Shown here: in pieces, positions 10,760-22,089 of the stretch
How the letters are laid out: each line of letters opens with the position of its first letter
Numbering within the stretch: position 1 is the stretch's first letter
Source: Acanthosepion esculentum
Taxonomy: Eukaryota > Mollusca > Cephalopoda > Sepiida > Sepiidae
Direction: 5' to 3'
Assembly (NCBI GenBank): GCA_964036315.1
Contig: OZ038487.1
Span: forward strand, 59,831,662 to 59,895,661
Length of the DNA stretch: 64,000 bases
Position numbers and translations under genes: made by a program
The notes under the pieces: generated by a model
What the model saw: the letters and a program-made list of their open reading frames with translations, nothing else
The model's database searches: none
What the model was told of the DNA's origin: nothing

Positions 10760-11089
10760 TGTTGAATGTAGAATAAAGGGTGTTAAATGGTTCAAATTAA
10801 TTAACCACCCCTTGCAATGGGAAACGCTGTTACATAAGCTGGAATGACTAATCAATATACAAGTATCCGAAAATTAAAAAAACTTGACAACGAAGTAAGG
10901 TTATAATAGCTTTAAAGTTGGGTTATACTAATATAGAATTTATTCTAACTAATAAGTATTAAATTATATGATAAAATTTGAAATTAAAATAAAAAAATAG
11001 AAAATACCCCTTTTATAATCTAAATTAAAAAAAAAAAGTAAATGCCAGATAACTGTGGATTCTAAATTTGTTTGTTCTTACCCCTCATT

Positions 11090-11154
<65 letters not shown>

Positions 11155-11393
11155 TACTATCAACATCATCTTATTTAACAGTGGAAATCATTTCTTCAGA
11201 AAGTCATTAATTCCTGTGGTTTACTGCTACGAACAAACACGATTTTTCTCTCTTGATTATGGCCATGGTGGCCAAAACTAGTCGAAGAAACTAATTGAAA
11301 TAATTAAACAAAAATATATTACAACACAGTGTCTGAAAACTTTAATTTTTCAACATCATCTACTGTTCAAAACGCGCGGCGCACATACACACA

Positions 11394-11479
<86 letters not shown>

Positions 11480-11690
11480 CAGCTAGACATTAAAACATGT
11501 CTTCTTAAATAGAACGAAAAATAATATATCTTGGTGTCGGATTAACCTTCCGAGATTTTAAATTTTGAATCATAACTTTTTGCCGTATTACAATCAAATG
11601 TACACCACAGAAATGTTTTTGAACCCTGAAAACTTAATTTATTTGAGAAAGTTATTTGAATATAGGATAGCGACTAATGGAATGAGATAG
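10760..11690. other. No gene seen; two (TA)n arrays
   Basis: AT-rich sequence with TA arrays at about 11092-11152 and 11397-11477. There is no recognised coding domain on either strand. Confidence 0.5.
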
Positions 11691-11935
11691 CCGGGATCGG
11701 AATTCGATTTTCAGTTGGGTTCGCTTCTTTCACATACACTTGGGAACAATAAGAAACCTTTTGTCTCTCCCGGCCTATACGTTGAATTACAGGACAGTCT
11801 GCGTCAATTCTACCACAGAAATAAATGGCAGCCTACTGTGGGGAAAATCTTCCGCCTAAACAATCAGGAATCGAAAAGACATGATCACTTAAGCTACGAT
11901 AGACGGAACTTAACTGACTGATGAGAATAACGCAG
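11690..11935 (+). mobile_element. SINE body (shared with 5S-derived SINEs)
   Basis: Contains CACATACACTTGGGAACAAT, TCTACCACAGAAATAAATGG, CCTACTGTGGGGAAAATCTT and CGAAAAGACATGATC in the same order as the copy at 28600-28830. The 57551-57850 copy shares the CATACACTTA and GGACAG-like segments downstream of a 5S-like head. No head is visible here, so it may be 5'-truncated. Confidence 0.6.
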
Positions 11936-12079
11936 AGCATTTACAACGTTCATACCGTCTGTATACGAATATAAAATAAATTGAACAAAAAGGATATGTT
12001 TTTAACCATTAGAAAAAGACGAATCAATGTGAAAGAGAAGCCCGAGCTAAAGTATTTTTAGTGTACAGTTTTACCAATA

Positions 12080-12420
12080 TATGATATGCAGTTGATGGCG
12101 TTTTATGACAGACACAGAAAGAAAATCTGCAGTAACTCCAAGACAAAGTAGTAAAAGAAAAAAGAGAAGAAAGAAAGAATCAATATATGAAATCAATATA
12201 CAATTTTTAGAAACAGGTAGTGTCCAGATTCGATCTATGAATTGTAGATGCCAGAATAAAGAGTTTACAGAAATATGGGAAGTGTGTTAAAGACAGTAGT
12301 AAATTTAAAACAGAAATCAGACAGTGTATTGGGATAGCAAAAGGTGCCTTCAAAAAGCTAAGCAAAATAAAGAATAGTAAGGTGGCTACAAACTATCAAC
12401 AAAATAATTATACTGATAAA
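12080..12420 (+). pseudogene. RTE-like LINE RT fragment
   Basis: Near 12085 one frame reads YAVDGVL, a decayed YADDTVL catalytic block. After a frameshift it continues TDTERKSA and, further on, KFKTEIRQCIGIAKGAFKKL. The usual RTE wording for the last part is TEIRRRIGIAKDAFQKLS. The YAVD change removes a catalytic Asp. Confidence 0.75.
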
Positions 12421-13319
12421 TGTATCCACCGACAGACGTTTTTATTATCCAAAACCGAACTTTTCAATAACTCAATCTCTCACGCAACTAGTAGACTTCC
12501 CCGCGTGTTTCCCCAGTATTCCCGATGGATACGTTTTTCTTATTGACTGGTTCTTTACTTTATGTCATACCCTGCAGCTCTTTCCTTTTGGCAATTCCGA
12601 TGATGTAGTAGTATTTGTAAACATATATTTCCAATCCCCCATCTGCCAACCTCCTACCAATAGAATGTATTTCTGTTATCAACGCGCTACTGTTATTAAA
12701 AAGTAACAAAAATCTGCTGTAAAATAAGGTATGGATGTTTTGAAGTTTGGGTAAAATCTTACCAGATTAGCAGAGAAGAGAAGGCAGTGGAAGAAAATAA
12801 AATAAAACTGTGTAATGATTAGTGCGGCCCTGCCTCAGAAACCACAGTACATCACGAAACTTTCGGAACAAAATACACTAACGGACCATCTTCACAAGAC
12901 ACCGTGTCTAGCCAACTTACTTACACAATCACACACGCGTTCAGATAGTTATCCTGTTGCTTTTATTGGCACGAGACACTTGAAAAAGACCCGGATTTGG
13001 ACAAGTTGCAGAGGCGGGCAGCATCTGGACATGCCAAGTTAATCTGCTGCTAACGGGGAAAACCCGGATGTGACTAGCTTCGACACATATATGTCCACAC
13101 GCGATTTTGAGTCACTTTTGCGTCTGTACTGACTCGTGTTTGCCAGATAAGATGATGAAATGACATCAGTTATAAATATAAAATTGAATGATTTTTTTAA
13201 AAAATATTATAAAATACAAGGATTACTTTATTTCCTTTCATAATTGGTGGTTGGATGTACAGGCAGTGTAACGCATATCAGAAAGTAAAATCGGCGAAAT
13301 AATTCAAGGTTAGCCATTT
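12421..13319. other. No gene seen
   Basis: Includes short open frames near 12815-13042 with no recognised domain. The sequence is somewhat less AT-rich than its flanks. I see no repeat partner in the window. Confidence 0.4.
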
Positions 13320-13520
13320 AGGTTCGCTTTCACGCCTGGGAAAGGCACGAATTGATTTCATCCGTAATTAACTACGGGTTAAATAGCAGCATTACCGTAA
13401 AGTCTATTAGACATAGCTGGCAATCGGTCTGAGGGAGGAAAATATCTGAATTCCAAACCGTGGAGAAAGCACCCAGTAATCGCTATATTTCCCAAGATGT
13501 GATGGCAATTCACAGATTAT
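13320..13520 (+). mobile_element. SINE body fragment
   Basis: Shares GGGAAAGGCACGAATT...CTTC-like and GGGTTAAATAGCAG with the 28600-28830 and 57551-57850 copies. It then carries CTGAATTCCAAACCGTGGAG, which matches CGGAATTCCAAATCGTGGAG near 57693. The segments are rearranged relative to the 57.6 kb copy, suggesting two fragments. Confidence 0.5.
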
Positions 13521-13599
13521 TAAGAAAGGTAATCTGTGGAGAACAATGATCGCCAACGTTCAGAAAAAAAGGCACTTAAAATGCAACTTGGTATATATG

Positions 13600-14290
13600 C
13601 TGTAGGTACAACCGTTTCCTCCTGTTTCGATAGTAAATCTGATCAGTTCGATAATGTTAAATTGGCGGGTAATTTAAAAAAAAAACCTAGTCAGTTGTTA
13701 CATAGGCGAAAGGATGTCGTGTTTTAACGACTCCAAAACTAACCTGTTAATCATCTGAGAGACCGTTCTTCGACTTTCCATTACGATGGCTGATGCTAAC
13801 CATTCGTCCATGTTTAAAATATTATTGCCATATATGGCCCGGTGCTCTTGCTATATTTCTAGAGCTTCTTGATACAAACCAAAGAATGATTAGCAATGTT
13901 ATTGGTTTTAATGTAGCCTCTCAATTTCAGTCACTTCCCCACCGTTGTAAAGTTGTCTCACTGTGTTTTTTCTACATATACTTTCATGGTAATTGTTCGG
14001 ATAACTATGGTATCTAGACTGACGATGAAGTCTCATCAAATTACAGTTCAATTGGCTAGATGTAACCGTAAGTTCTATGCTAGCAGTTTCTTCTTGCACT
14101 TCTCGCTTCTGGAACTCCTTTCCAGCTCCATGCTTTCCTGTCAACTTCAATCTTCAAAGATTTAAATGCAAAAGTCAGTCGCTATATACTGTCCTCCTAA
14201 TTATTCTTCTTTTGTGCTCTCTTCTTCATAATGTTTCTGTTTTCTAATTCTTCCGCACCTAGTAAACCATTTTTCCTTACTGGCTATATT
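13600..14290 (+). pseudogene. Jockey-like LINE RT C-terminal fragment
   Basis: Begins TVSSCFDSKSDQFDNVKLA, the segment just after the RT catalytic site. It then shows FVHV-NIIAIYGPVLL (the RPxxEYCxHxWxGAP region), KVVSLCFFYIYFHGNCSD, VQLARCNRKFYASSFF, and the C-terminal LFSNSSAPSKP stretch. It is the most complete jockey C-terminus in the window, though interrupted by stops and a deletion around 13790. Confidence 0.8.
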
Positions 14291-14529
14291 GACCTGCTCG
14301 GTCTGAACTCTATTTTAAAAAAAGCACAGGGGATGAAGATAATTATAACAGAATTTTCATCATTATTCGACAGTAAAATCAATAGTGCTGTACGGAACAT
14401 CTTATCCACATGACAATGGACCAACTATGGTACAGGCAGGGGATATTTTCGAATAATACAATAACAACAAATACAAACATGGCCACAACATGTTGACCTT
14501 GATCGAAAAATTAAAAAAATGATTTCAAC

Positions 14530-14572
<43 letters not shown>

Positions 14573-14625
14573 TAGATAGATAGATAGATATATAGATAGC
14601 AAGATAGATAGCTAGATAAATAGAT
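14530..14625. repeat. Compound (TA)n-(GA)n-(GATA)n microsatellite
   Basis: Short TA run, GA run, then GATA-rich units. Confidence 0.9.
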
Positions 14626-14655
14626 AGATATTGTGATATAATAAAAATATACATA

Positions 14656-14692
14656 CTTGATAATGGCTTATAGATTAGGCGAAAGCGCTCGT
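14656..14692 (+). ncRNA. Hammerhead-like motif, variant core
   Basis: TTGATAA, a GGC-rich stem II that no longer pairs well, GAAA, self-complementary GCGC, TC, then GT. The GAAAG(C/T)(G/A)CTCG block matches those at 35472-35513 and 37889-37928, which flank PLE coding relics. A PLE-like A-rich leader follows (GGACAGATTTTAC) as at 35525. Confidence 0.4.
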
Positions 14693-14792
14693 CTCCATAG
14701 AACTTTTGGACAGATTTTACACATTCAATATCCAAAAAAGAAAATACTTGTACTAATACAAGAAAAAAATTGATTAAATTCGACAAATAGTT

Positions 14793-15054
14793 TAATATAA
14801 TTTCTGTTTATTCGTTATTTTTATGGATACAACTTATTTAATTAAAATCAGAGCATTTACTACAATTAGTTATATCCATAAAGTAACGTATAAACAGAAA
14901 ATATATTCAAATATTTCTCGGATTTATATCCATTTCATATAATAATGTTGCCATTGTCTACGTTAGGTTATGTTTCGGATTAGAAATCATATAAATAGAA
15001 ATATCGTCGAGGATGTATGTTCATAAGCAGTAATTTGAACTTTTCTAACCGGAA
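14793..15054. other. Unassigned repeat arm
   Basis: AT-rich, with the phrase TTATTTAATTAAAATCAGAG resembling sequence at 15195. Probably the flank of the tRNA-SINE to the right, duplicated around it. Confidence 0.35.
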
Positions 15055-15142
15055 TTTCTCTGTGGCTGAATGGTTAAGAGCACGTCAGACCAAACGAAGG
15101 GTTTCGTATCGGTTTCAGGTTCGATTCCTATCCGGGAAGGCA
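15055..15142 (+). mobile_element. tRNA-like SINE head
   Basis: A box TGGCTGAATGGTTAAGAGCA and B box GGTTCGATTCC are clear, separated by a long variable-arm-like segment, as in tRNA-Leu or tRNA-Ser. The following ACATACAGCCTGGTAAATGT block also follows the related head at 21372. The acceptor stem is imperfect. Confidence 0.65.
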
Positions 15143-15277
15143 TATTTTCTGAAAAATTTCTCGAACATACAGCCTGGTAAATGTAAGTAATACTGTTTAA
15201 TTAAAAACAGAGAATTTACTCCAAATGTGGCCATAAAATAACGTATAACCGGAAGTGTATTAATATATATATATATG

Positions 15278-16120
<843 letters not shown>

Positions 16121-16189
16121 TATATATATAGATATATATAGATATATATAGATAGATAGATATATAGATATATGAAGAAATATAGTTTT

Positions 16190-16249
16190 AAGGTGTGCTA
16201 TATTTATGGGATAAATTGTTCATTTTATCCCATAAATATAGCACACCTT
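16190..16249. repeat. Perfect 26-bp hairpin, 8-base loop
   Basis: Arms 16190-16215 and 16224-16249 are exact complements around an 8-base loop. The arm motif (ATCCCATAAATATAGCAC) also occurs single-sided at about 21023 and 34711, each time followed by TATATTTCTTCATATATA, so this is a palindromic version of a dispersed repeat that abuts TA-rich DNA. Confidence 0.85.
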
Positions 16250-16725
16250 ACGTATGTTCAGTGAATATAACTCCGACAAAAAATCGACTATCAGAGATTA
16301 ACTTTTATGGTAGAAGCCAAGAAATCGGAAAAAACTTATCGTGGCAGAAATAACTGTTTACTGGTAAAATAGTGTGAGATTTAATCAGTAAGATAAATTG
16401 CTCACTGAATCACTCACGCGTATAAAAAAGGCAAAATATAAAAGTCGAAAGTCATACTTCGGCTCCCAGAGAACTGAAGTATATGTCACCTAATGGAGGA
16501 ACTGTTTCGGAAAGAGAGAAAATGAATGCATATATCTAGGTTAAAACGATATAGATGAACTCGTAAAAATCACGAATCTTCTAATCAATTGTTAAGTGTT
16601 TACTTGAAAACGTTTCCATTAACCGTGAAAACCTTACAAATCTAAATTCAGGTTATTTTTCATTGAGATAGTGAACTTTGGACAGTTTCAGACCATTTTA
16701 ATACCGTTCTAAAATCCCTCAGCAG

Positions 16726-16726
<1 letters not shown>

Positions 16727-16756
<30 letters not shown>

Positions 16757-16979
16757 CAGAGACCTAAGGTCAGAAATGGCTTCATAAGATTTTTCACTGA
16801 TCACTTTTGTAAAAAAACAAAAACAAAAATCAAAGGTCGCATTTTGTTCTTCGTAATGTGTGAGCTGTAGTTGCGAGTATAATTTTTTTCGTATATACAT
16901 AAGGCATGGGCTACCAGGAATCCCTTCAATGATTCTATCGGAATCTTTTCCAATTAATTACGAAACAGTACTGTCTGCG

Positions 16980-16980
<1 letters not shown>
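16727..16980 (-). pseudogene. LINE 3' end: ORF C-terminus and 3' UTR fragment
   Basis: The minus strand shows the phrase equivalent to KDSxRxIEGIPGSP (near 16970-16905). Then come the 3' UTR words TCAGTGAAAAATCTTATGA and TTTCTGACCTTAGGTCTCTG, ending in a (TA)n run. The same ORF end and UTR recur near 58138-60520. The parent is a non-LTR retrotransposon with an AAT tail elsewhere in the window. Confidence 0.6.

Positions 16981-16983
<3 letters not shown>

Positions 16984-17047
<64 letters not shown>
16984..17047. repeat. (TA)n microsatellite
   Basis: Uninterrupted TA run. Confidence 0.95.
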
Positions 17048-17049
<2 letters not shown>

Positions 17050-17298
17050 ACAATTTTGATTAAATAGAACTGATAATGTCTCTCTGTTTTAATTTGTTAT
17101 CTGATTTGTCAATTTTCGAATAAGTTATTGAGTATGGCGCTGGAAAACGTGGATGAAATAACCGAAGTTCATATCTTGTCATCATTTTGTTCAACTGCTT
17201 TGCATCATTGCAGTGATTTTCAAGAACCATTATTTGATGTATGTGTGATAGTTTAAATTTCTTTGTCTACATTCTGTATTCTTTAATGTGGACAGTTT

Positions 17299-17299
17299 G

Positions 17300-17372
<73 letters not shown>
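17299..17372. repeat. (TA)n-(TG)n microsatellite
   Basis: TA run continuing directly into a TG run and a few CG steps. Confidence 0.95.
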
Positions 17373-17394
17373 AATTTGTGTCTCTCAAAATTTA

Positions 17395-18109
17395 GTGGTG
17401 ATAGCGTTCGCTTTCAGACCATGAAACCTGGTATCGAATCTCCCCATGGTTTGAGTCGATCTGTCAAGAAGGCGACTTCTTGATATGATCGGTTTGTGAA
17501 GTGTGTGTGTGTGGGAGGGGGGCATCCTGGCGCGAGACTCCTTCAGTTTTTAACCGTGCCTTGTAAGTAAAATAGGACAGAGGGAACTGTCCGGAGGGCG
17601 TCGATTCTTCTGCTAGCACGATGTCTCCAGCTATCATGACCGAGATATTTTGCGTACTGACCTTGTTTCTCTCTCACTCTTCCGCTTTCTCTCTCTCTTA
17701 TCTCCGTCTCTGTCTCTCTCTCCCAGAAAATTTAACTATGGTCCGCTCAGAATAGTTACAGTTTAAACCCCTGATGAGCCCTATGAGTGTGCAATAAACA
17801 AATATTCCTGAACAGGGATCTACAATAAGAATTAGCTAGCCGTCTTAGTAGATGTTTGCTCGGAAACGGGTAGCCGGTCAATATATTTTATGTTTATGTA
17901 GCAATACGATTTCTCACACATCCTTAGGAGATTAATAAATATATTTCTTTTTCCTTTTAATTCAATTTAATGTCCAGGCTTTGTCAGGAATCTTGTCTTC
18001 AGCGCATCTTTGAGTAAATTTAATGACCAGAGTTTTTTAGGAATCTTGTCGCCAACCCTCCTTTGAATTGTCGAACATTGAATTTTGTTAGTGTTTTACA
18101 TAGCCGTAA
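17395..18109. other. Probable SINE fragment, then unassigned DNA
   Basis: About 17395-17480 carries GGTATCGAATCTCC, a B-box-like block, and CTTGATATGA. A related pair (GGATTCAAATCTCC, CTTGATATGA) lies near 43095-43135. The rest is unassigned, with a CT-rich stretch near 17670-17720. No coding signal. Confidence 0.4.
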
Positions 18110-18360
18110 AACTCAGGGCAATTGAAAGACTGGACACCCAAAAGCTGCCTGTATGGTCCCCCTTTCCGGATGGTGGAACGCGTGTGGACGGAAAGAGATG
18201 GTGGGTCCCCAGCCATTATCCCTATAATGAATCGGACTGTGAGTGAAGGGGCAATCAGTGAAACGGCCAGGCAGTGAGTGTGTAGGGGTCCGTTTTCCGT
18301 GGTTGGCGTCAGAAGAAGTTAGCTTTCTAGTAGCGGAAGGAAGACATTGCTGATTAAGTG
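18110..18360. other. GC-richer island, function unknown
   Basis: Visibly higher in G and C than its neighbours (for example GGTCCCCCTTTCCGGATGG), with several CpG steps and no match to other repeats here. It could be an unrecognised exon, a promoter or a rare repeat. No reading frame is convincing. Confidence 0.35.
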
Positions 18361-18769
18361 AGAAACTGTTTTCTTTTTTTTTTCTTGGCTACTTCCCGAT
18401 CCAACAAAAAAAGCATTTGTCGCTATTGTCTAGTTGACGGCGTTCATGGGAATATTGAGTATTGAAATGAAACTGTGAAACATAACGAACCCCGGCGTAT
18501 TTGCATGCAGCCGACCTTGGATGTCATCACAGCTGGTGCAGAGACGTGCAGAATTGCATTACCACATATTTACAAGACTTAACAATTAAAATCGAACAAC
18601 GCTGCATAAGAAAAATTGCATCTAATATCGGAATATATTTACTAAATTTATTTTATAATGACTACACGCATACACATATATACATACAATGCCACAAACA
18701 AAGCGTGAAGACGCAATATATGAAAATATTGACGCTTTACTGTCTGAGTTGTTAAATAATGTAAATAAA

Positions 18770-19015
18770 TAGATAAGAAAGAAAGGAAGGAAGAATGAAA
18801 TACTTCAAACAAGAAAGATAGTAAGCAAGAAAGACGCAAGGCAAGAATGAAAGTAAACTAGAAAAAGGAAGAAAGAGTCGGAAAATATGCAAGCAAGAAA
18901 GTAAAAATGACAATAACAGTATATTTTGTGATGCCAACAAACGCTCGTTGCCACTTCTGTAATGCCAACGAATACTCGTTGTCACTTCGTTGTCACTTCG
19001 TTGTAGTAGAGACTT
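18770..19015. repeat. Purine-rich tract and short tandem repeat
   Basis: About 18770-18905 is GAAA/GGAA-rich, like the tract at 22090-23560. About 18937-19012 repeats GCCAAC and CTCGTTG(C/T)CACTT two to three times. Confidence 0.7.
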
Positions 19016-19273
19016 TGTAATCGCAGATACAACTATATTACGCCGTTGGACAATACTGATGTCAGAGGCCTTTGAATAGCACTCGCATTAATAGTGCCTG
19101 CTTGATTATACTCACTCGTAATCCGTATAGTGATCTGCATAAAGGAATAGTATATATAATAGGTATCTTTATTATTCTAGTTTTCTTTCTTTCTTACTTT
19201 TTTAAGTTAATTGGTAGTCCGTATGGATAATTCCAGGGAGGATATAAATCCCGAGAGTTCAATGTAATAACAG

Positions 19274-19277
<4 letters not shown>
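19016..19277. other. No gene seen
   Basis: Single-copy-looking AT-rich DNA before a long TA array. Confidence 0.35.
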
Positions 19278-19347
<70 letters not shown>

Positions 19348-19859
19348 GAAAAATATGGAAAAACAAAAAATCCGAATATGCAAGTTTACTGTTTTTAATG
19401 CTGTTTCAATGTCGACGTCAGATGTTTCGGTCTAGTAGACCTTCTTCAGGACATAGTTATTAAAACATAATTAAAATTAAACAATATTCAAGTCAACATG
19501 AAAAGACGATAGACATAAGAATAATCAAAACAAAATGACTGAATTTTAAGATCAGCGTTCCGTTTTGAAATGCGATCACGTCGGCGTCACGTGGGCGATG
19601 TTGTGAAAACGTATTCCTAAAATAGAGTTTATTATTAATGAAAAAGAAGAATTTTACTAAAATCTAAAGTTTATAAGTACGTTTGTCCAGCATTAATCTT
19701 CCCAGAAAAGGGGAAATATTAATGAAGCTTGGTACAGTATTCACCGTGCGTGAGATAGTATTTCTGCCTGCCTCATAAATCCGTCTAAGATTTTTATTCG
19801 GATTTTTTGTTTTTCCATATTTTTCCTCATACTGTCGGATCTACATCCACATATTTGCT

Positions 19860-19917
<58 letters not shown>
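19278..19917. repeat. (TA)n arrays with an inverted 36-bp repeat
   Basis: TA arrays lie at 19278-19344 and 19863-19917. A segment of about 36 bases beside the first (19345-19380) is the complement of 19793-19830 beside the second. The left copy meets (TA)n right after its CCTCA end, whereas the right copy continues for about 30 more bases first. Confidence 0.8.
19424..19452 (-). ncRNA. Hammerhead-like motif
   Basis: The minus strand has CTGAAGA, then an exact GGTCT/AGACC stem II with a 3-base loop, then GAAA. GTC just before the core could pair with GAC downstream, but the cleavage-site spacing does not fit cleanly. It lies between the inverted 36-base repeats. Confidence 0.45.
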
Positions 19918-19922
<5 letters not shown>

Positions 19923-20089
19923 AAACACACACCACACCAAAAATATCTTGGAAAATAAGGAAAAAATCATCAGCCTACAACAACCTATCAAAAACTTGCA
20001 AACTTTGCTTGGAGGAAAAAATAGCTATCATTACCTTCCCAGATCAAAATAAATTATTAAATAAAAGATCCGAGCTAATCTCAAAATGC
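19918..20089. other. No gene seen
   Basis: A-rich leader into the next repeat block. Confidence 0.35.
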
Positions 20090-20910
20090 AGACATGAAAA
20101 CAAATTTTTACTACGTAACTTAAAATAGAAAAATAAATAAATATATAAACAAACAACAATAAAATAAGCAAAATAAATTACTCCAAACAAATCACAAAAC
20201 CACACCTGTTAGAATATGCGAAATAAAATAAAATCAAAAGAACGGACGAAAGTTATAACTGTTATATAAATAAAAAAAAAAACATTAATAAAAGATAATA
20301 TACTACGTTACTTAAAAAACCGAAAGCCAAAAATATATAGTATAACAAATAAATAACAACAAATATAATAAATCGATCTAAATACATCCATATATATAAA
20401 TAAACTAACAACCGATAAACTAGCCGTTTAGAAAAAACAAATAAAGATAACCAACCTAAATAGATAAATTAAAAACTGTTCCCACCAAAATAATAGAACA
20501 AACCACAACATCACACCCCAAAATTCAACAAATAGATTTAATCAATGACAAATAAACAAATATATAAGATAAAAAATAAAAATGAAAATAAATAAAAACA
20601 AGCAAAACAATTTGACCCAAATAAATAAGCGAACAAGCGACTTCCGGTAAATGACGGCCATTATAGACTACCAACAATAAGCTATATAAACAAATTTTTA
20701 CTACGTTAACCAAAAACACCGATCAAAATAAAAAAAATAAAAAATAAATATATAAGATAAAAAAATTAAAAAAAAACAAAAAAAAAATCAAGCAAAATAA
20801 TATGACATAAATAAATAAACAAATAAGCGACTTCCGGTAAAAGTAACCGCCAAAATAGACAAGCCATAATGCACCACTGACCCTTATATGAATAGCCGAG
20901 AAAAATAACA
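20090..20910. repeat. A-rich decayed tandem repeat, period about 195
   Basis: The phrase TACTACGTTA or CTACGTAACTT recurs near 20109, 20301 and 20699, and GCGACTTCCGGTAAA at about 20636 and 20827. The plus strand is dominated by A, with very little T-G. The pattern suggests an old tandem array with a period of about 190-200 bases. Confidence 0.6.
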
Positions 20911-20929
20911 GCACTAGTCGCCTGACGAT

Positions 20930-21059
20930 TGCACTAGCATGAAACAGACTGTTGCCTCTAAGTGCTGACTTCCATGTCCACTTTTATAATTACACACGCT
21001 CTATCTCTGATATTGAGCACTTTATCCCATAAATATAGCACACTTTAAGACTATATTTC

Positions 21060-21094
<35 letters not shown>
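20930..21094. mobile_element. Dispersed repeat ending in (TA)n
   Basis: The run from CATGAAACAGACTGTTGCCT through ATCCCATAAATATAGCAC to TATATTTCTTCATATATA is nearly identical to 34626-34760. Both end in (TA)n. At 34 kb the same unit is preceded by its own inverted half. Confidence 0.7.
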
Positions 21095-21098
<4 letters not shown>

Positions 21099-21371
21099 CT
21101 GGATTTACTTACACCTCACAATTTCTTGAACACTCAAGTCAGTAAATGTTGTTAATACTGTTTATTATAAACACAGCATTTTCTTAAGCATTTGTATGTA
21201 TAAAAAAAAGAATGTATTAACATAAAAATGTCTTAAAAATAATTGTCGGACTTTGTCCATTTCATAATGTGTGACGTCATTTGTTTACATTTGCAGATAT
21301 GAATGCCCGTGAGAAAACTGTGGACAATTGTAGTTTAAAAACAGTAAAATCGACCTTGCTAACCGAAACGC

Positions 21372-21454
21372 TCCTCTGTGGCGAAATCGGTAAAAGCACG
21401 TCAGGCTATATGACGGTTCTGTATAAGATACAGGTTCGATTCCTGTCGGAGGAC
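21372..21454 (+). mobile_element. tRNA-like SINE head with intact acceptor stem
   Basis: TCCTCTG (21372) pairs with CGGAGGA (21447-21453) over all seven positions with one wobble. ACAGG/CCTGT closes a TTCGATT T-loop, and CGTCA/TGACG forms an anticodon-like stem. A long variable arm points to a Leu/Ser-type ancestor. The 7-base anticodon loop GGCTATA lacks the usual U at position 33, arguing against a working tRNA. Flanks (GTAAATGTTGCTAATACTG) match those at 15142 and 21140. Confidence 0.6.
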
Positions 21455-22089
21455 GCATATTTTCTATGACAATTTCTCGGACATTCAGGCCGGTAAATGT
21501 TGCTAATACTGATTATTATGAACAGAACATTTACTTAAATATTTGTATCTATAAAAAAAGCATGTATAAACACAAAAATGTCATAAAAACATATATATTA
21601 ATGTTCTCTCATTTTTATTTTTATTTTATTTAGTCATTCTTTACATTTACGTTTTGATATATTCCTTTTATCTGTTCATTGAGACATTTTTTCACTTTTA
21701 TTTTACTTTTATTTTATTGCTTACTTTCTTTTGTTGCTATAATTTGTCCGTGTTCCTTATATTGTATATATCTGATCTTTTCAAGTCATTTTCGTGGATC
21801 AAATCCGTTCGATTTTCATTCCCGCTATCCCTGACATGCATAATGGCAAAGTTCTGTCGAAAGTCATTTAAAAATCGCGACTCCTATTTGCTCCTCAATC
21901 CGTCAGGGACTCAGTCGAGCGGGGTTTTTTGGCAGGGTAGGTAGTAGCTTTTGCAGTATAAGCAAGTAATGCAAAAATACCTTTTGTCCATTCACTCTCC
22001 ACCCGACAAAAATTCTTCCACTGATCTTCCAGTTTCTTGTAAAAAAGAATAATAAAAAAGACACCAAGTGAATAAAGTCTAAATGAAAG
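21455..22089. other. SINE flank, then no gene seen
   Basis: About 21480-21600 duplicates, with divergence, the sequence at 21140-21250. The rest is T-rich and unassigned. Confidence 0.4.

Noticed and set aside
21372..21454. Functional tRNA gene
   Set aside because: The anticodon loop lacks U33 and the flanks belong to a repeated SINE-like unit.
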